A stretch of 64,000 bases of DNA from Chloroflexia bacterium SDU3-3 (GTDB lineage Bacteria > Chloroflexota > Chloroflexia > Chloroflexales > Roseiflexaceae): contig WBOU01000003.1 in the NCBI GenBank assembly GCA_009268125.1, forward strand, positions 434,001 through 498,000, read 5' to 3'. Each line of letters opens with the position of its first letter. The first letter of the stretch is position 1. The notes beneath the pieces were generated by a model. The model saw only the letters and a program-made list of their open reading frames with translations. It was not told where the DNA came from and did not search any database. This document shows, one piece after another, positions 61,504-64,000 of the stretch. Both the position numbers and the translations under genes were made by a program.

Positions 61504-62472
61504 CTAGATGACGAGCTGGGCGTAGAGGCTTTCCAAGCTCAGATCTTGCCGCACCGTCTCGGAAGTCTGCAGGGTCAGTGTGGCGGCGCTCACCCCAAGG
61601 CGAACGGCCTCATCGATCTGCAGGTGGTTCTGGATGCCGTAGATAATCGTGGCCGTCATGGCATCGCTCGCCCCAGTCGCATCGACGATCTCCACATCCG
61701 GCGCGGGAACATGGCCGCTCACATCCGAGGTGGCGAAGCTCACGCCCGCGCCGGACAGCGTGACCACCGCCAGCTCGACCCCGAAGCTCACCAGCTGTTT
61801 GGCGGCGCGGATGCCATCCTCGACATCGTTCACCGCAATGCCGGTGAGCGCCTGGGCCTCGATCGCGTTGGGCACCACCAGCGAGAACTGGCCGAGGTAG
61901 GGGCGATAGCGCAGCGCGGGCATATAGGCGACAGGGTCGAGCCCAACAGCGATGCCCTCGTCGCTGCAGATCTCCAGGATGGCCTCGGCGGTCTCAAGCG
62001 GCAGGTTGGCGTCCATCATCACCATTCGCGCCGAGCGGATCAGGTCGGCGTGGTCGGCCACATATGCGGGCGAGAGCGCCTCGATCGATTCGGTGTCATC
62101 AAGGCCAAACAGCAGACGCCCGCGTGAGTCGAGCAGGGCCATGTAGGCGGCAGAGTGGCGGCTGCAGTTCATCAGCACGTGGTCGGTATTCACCCCGGCG
62201 CGCTCGGTCTGCTGGATGATAGCCTGGCCAAAATCATCTTCGCACACCACGCTCAGCAGGGCCGCGCGGCTGCCCAGCCGCGCCAGGTTCTCGGCGATGT
62301 TGCGCGCGCAGCCGCCCGCGCTGATCCGCACCATCCCGGGGTTGGATGTGCCCTGCACGCTCGACGAGAGCGCGCGGCCTTTGATGTCGATGCAGGCCGC
62401 CCCGATGACAACAACATCGGGCGTCGCACGCGCGCCCGATCCCGACTCACCTGTCGCCGCTGTGCTGTCCAT
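61504..62472 (-). CDS. PfkB-family sugar kinase (pseudouridine-kinase-like)
   Basis: A 322-residue ribokinase-fold enzyme. The substrate-side motif SNPGMVRISAGGCARNIAEN, LARLG is typical of the pseudouridine-kinase branch of PfkB. The C-terminal signature reads VDATGASDAMTATII, with the catalytic Asp kept but GASD in place of the common GAGD. It should phosphorylate a nucleoside or sugar with ATP. No pseudouridine-5'-phosphate glycosidase gene is adjacent, so the substrate stays open. It lies between the SPFH gene and the GGDEF-type gene on the same strand. Confidence 0.87.
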   Translation of the reverse strand: MDSTAATGESGSGARATPDVVVIGAACIDIKGRALSSSVQGTSNPGMVRISAGGCARNIAENLARLGSRAALLSVVCEDDFGQAIIQQTERAGVNTDHVLMNCSRHSAAYMALLDSRGRLLFGLDDTESIEALSPAYVADHADLIRSARMVMMDANLPLETAEAILEICSDEGIAVGLDPVAYMPALRYRPYLGQFSLVVPNAIEAQALTGIAVNDVEDGIRAAKQLVSFGVELAVVTLSGAGVSFATSDVSGHVPAPDVEIVDATGASDAMTATIIYGIQNHLQIDEAVRLGVSAATLTLQTSETVRQDLSLESLYAQLVI

Positions 62473-62567
62473 AGCTCTCGCTTATCTGCATAGAAGCGGC
62501 GAGCTGCGAGTATGGCGGCGCGCCAGCCAGGGCGCACCTAGATACCGGTAGCTTGCAAGCCCATGCG

Positions 62568-63710
62568 CTACTTCTTGTCGTTGGGTCGAAAGTTCTCGTT
62601 AAACCACCGGCTCAGCTCCAGATCCAGCACGCGGTCGCCCGGATCTTCCGACGCGCTCACGATAATATCCTCAAGCAGCGATGGCGGGATATTCTGGATG
62701 CCCGCGTCGCGCACGGCGGCGATCAGCTTGCTCACGCGGTCGGCCTCGGCGTCCACCTTGGCCTCGTGCAGGCGCTTGATGCGGGCGTAGTCGTTCTCGC
62801 GGCGCTTGGCGTCGGCGTCGCCCACATCGCCCTTGGGGAAGGCGTCGCCGGGGATTACCACCTTATCCACCGCCAGCAGCGTGGTGATCACGCCCCAGCG
62901 GTTCACGCGCTCGTTCAGCTGCTGCAGCAGCGCAGGCTGCAGCGACTCCTGCTCGGCGCCGGTGAAGACCCGATAGGGCGACTCGACGCTGCGGATCACG
63001 CTGCGAGCTACGTCATCCACCTCGGCCTTCATCTGCTCGTCGAGCAGGCGCTCCCAGAACAGCACATCGGTGCGGGCCTCCTCGGCGGTCTTGCCTAGAT
63101 CCTTGGCGATCTTGGTCTGCACCAGGCCGCGGTTGGGGATGCCGGCCATGGCGCGCGGCGCGGCGTCGCGGTCGGCGATCTTGTACTCCACGTGCACGTG
63201 GATCTCGGGCACGTTCTTGCCCTTGGTGTTGATGTCGGAGACCACCACATCGGTGCTCAGCGGGTAGAGCGGGATCTCGGCCAGGGTGCGCTCAAGCACC
63301 GGCATGCGCGGCGCGGCCAGCGGCGCGGGCAGGTTCACGATCTCGCCGGTGTAGGTGCGCACCGAGAGGATGGCGCGGTCGCCGGGCACGCGCTGGATGT
63401 TGGCCGAGAACCACACGAACACGCCCAGCATGGCCATGGCCCACAGCGTAGGCACCAGCACCGCCCCGATGCCGCCAAAACGGTCGGCGCCCAACAGGTA
63501 GGCGGCCACCACCGACACCAGGGCCGCCAGCCCGCCCACGATGCCGATCTCGCGCCAGTCGCCCACGCGCACGATCAGCAGGCAGATCGCGATGATGATC
63601 ACGCTCAGGCCGGTGACCAGCGGGTTCTGGTCGGTCACAATATAGATCGCCAGCAGCGATACAAAGAGCAGGCCCAGCACAACCGAGGCGGCGATGTCTT
63701 TGACTTGCAT
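62568..63710 (-). CDS. SPFH/Band-7 domain membrane protein
   Basis: A 380-residue protein. Four hydrophobic segments lie in the first 105 residues (IAASVVLGLLFVSLLAIYIV, LSVIIIAICLLIV, IVGGLAALVSVVAAYLL, LWAMAMLGVFVWF). An SPFH core follows (about 107-285): QRVPGDRAILSVRTYTGEIV, DVVVSDINTKGKNVPEIHVH, VEYKIADRDAA and ERLLDEQMKAEVDDVARSVI. A charged helical region (about 290-345) and a C-terminal tail complete it. SPFH proteins organise membrane microdomains or protease complexes. GGAGGTATAAGC precedes the ATG, 2 bases after the MDR gene's stop. Confidence 0.88.
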   Translation of the reverse strand: MQVKDIAASVVLGLLFVSLLAIYIVTDQNPLVTGLSVIIIAICLLIVRVGDWREIGIVGGLAALVSVVAAYLLGADRFGGIGAVLVPTLWAMAMLGVFVWFSANIQRVPGDRAILSVRTYTGEIVNLPAPLAAPRMPVLERTLAEIPLYPLSTDVVVSDINTKGKNVPEIHVHVEYKIADRDAAPRAMAGIPNRGLVQTKIAKDLGKTAEEARTDVLFWERLLDEQMKAEVDDVARSVIRSVESPYRVFTGAEQESLQPALLQQLNERVNRWGVITTLLAVDKVVIPGDAFPKGDVGDADAKRRENDYARIKRLHEAKVDAEADRVSKLIAAVRDAGIQNIPPSLLEDIIVSASEDPGDRVLDLELSRWFNENFRPNDKK

Positions 63711-63712
63711 GC

Positions 63713-64000
63713 TTATACCTCCAGCAGAACTTTGAGCTTGCCATGGGCGGCCTGGAAGCCTTTCAGGCCGTCCTCTAGCAGAAAGCGATCCGCTACCAGC
63801 GGCTCGGTGGGGATGAGGCCGCTGGCCATGGCGCGCAGGGCTGGCGCGAACGGCCCGCAGCGCGAGCCGAGCAGCTGCAGCTCGTCCACCACCACCGCGC
63901 TCAGGTTGATCGGCGAGTCGCCGTGGTAGGTGCTCTTCAGCACCAGCCGACCGCGCGGGCGCACCAGGCGCAGCGCGGTGGCCAGCCCGCTGGCGTTGCC
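63713..64000 (-). CDS. MDR-family zinc-binding dehydrogenase, C-terminal part (5' end outside window)
   Basis: The frame is open from the right edge to TAA at 63713-63715, giving the last 95 residues. It reads GNASGLATALRLVRPRGRLV then LKSTYHGDSPINLSAVVVDE, LQLLGSRCGPFAPALRAM and ends FQAAHGKLKVLLEV. This is the C-terminal part of the Rossmann domain and the lid of medium-chain alcohol dehydrogenase-like proteins. Catalytic and zinc residues lie outside the window. It is coupled to the SPFH gene by a 2-base gap. Confidence 0.85.
   Translation of the reverse strand, partial: GNASGLATALRLVRPRGRLVLKSTYHGDSPINLSAVVVDELQLLGSRCGPFAPALRAMASGLIPTEPLVADRFLLEDGLKGFQAAHGKLKVLLEV

Overview
The window is GC-rich, tightly packed bacterial chromosome. 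The gene complement suggests a Chloroflexota (filamentous Chloroflexales-like) organism: an extracellular contractile injection cluster with DUF4157 and DUF4255 genes, plant-type and CrtI-type carotenoid desaturases together, many PAS/GAF histidine kinases, proline/alanine/threonine-rich lipoprotein linkers, and a large stock of dispersed intergenic repeats. The taxonomic call is inference from gene content. No rRNA, tRNA, CRISPR array, transposase, integrase or phage capsid/terminase gene was seen.

Layout. (1) 1-11725, all on the minus strand: part of an extracellular contractile injection system (eCIS). In transcription order it holds a DUF4255 protein, an AAA+ ATPase, a 917-residue DUF4157 protein whose C-terminal half carries a zinc-phospholipase-like H-x3-D-x5-H motif, a second DUF4255 protein with a beta-sandwich tail, sheath, tube, a tail-assembly-type protein, a 53-residue protein, a second tube, and a long repeat-rich Q/P/A protein that runs off the left edge. 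Spike, baseplate and fibre genes are not in the window and may lie further left. (2) 12.2-18.3 kb: hybrid histidine kinase, arylamine N-acetyltransferase, a siderophore-type substrate-binding lipoprotein with a DtxR/IdeR-like box on its promoter, and a small membrane protein. (3) 18.7-23.4 kb: a SAM-I riboswitch with terminator ahead of a Nudix hydrolase and cobalamin-dependent methionine synthase. (4) 24-34.3 kb: M23 peptidase, DUF5679 protein, M24 peptidase, phosphoglycerate-mutase-type phosphatase, a kinase/response-regulator pair, alanyl-tRNA editing protein, acyl-CoA thioesterase, small membrane protein, and a metallo-hydrolase plus Cys/Met PLP enzyme operon. (5) 34.3-35.5 kb: repeat-rich island. 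(6) 35.5-46.7 kb: sucC, XRE regulator, alpha/beta hydrolase, an ABC-F gene behind an 11-codon leader peptide and terminator (a likely antibiotic-sensing attenuator), methyltransferase, GH18 chitinase, PLP-dependent lyase and a SpoU-type RNA methyltransferase. (7) 46.8-56.4 kb: DUF4174/SDR/secreted protein operon, carotenoid desaturase locus with an embedded membrane pseudokinase, a 42-bp tandem repeat, L,D-transpeptidase, ybaK and gmd. (8) 56.5-64 kb, minus strand: MDR dehydrogenase (partial), SPFH protein, PfkB kinase, REC-diguanylate-cyclase-like protein and a giant TPR protein.

Functional themes. The eCIS, the chitinase, the M23 peptidase and the L,D-transpeptidase make up an envelope and cell-interaction repertoire. 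Methionine and sulfur metabolism is represented by metH under SAM control and by the Cys/Met PLP enzyme. Several transcription units are bounded by strong, often bidirectional hairpins. Three families of dispersed intergenic repeat occupy nearly every gap longer than about 250 bases between 18 and 55 kb. The two best candidates for undescribed biology are the DUF4157-phospholipase-like fusion inside the eCIS operon and the leader-peptide attenuator upstream of the ABC-F gene.
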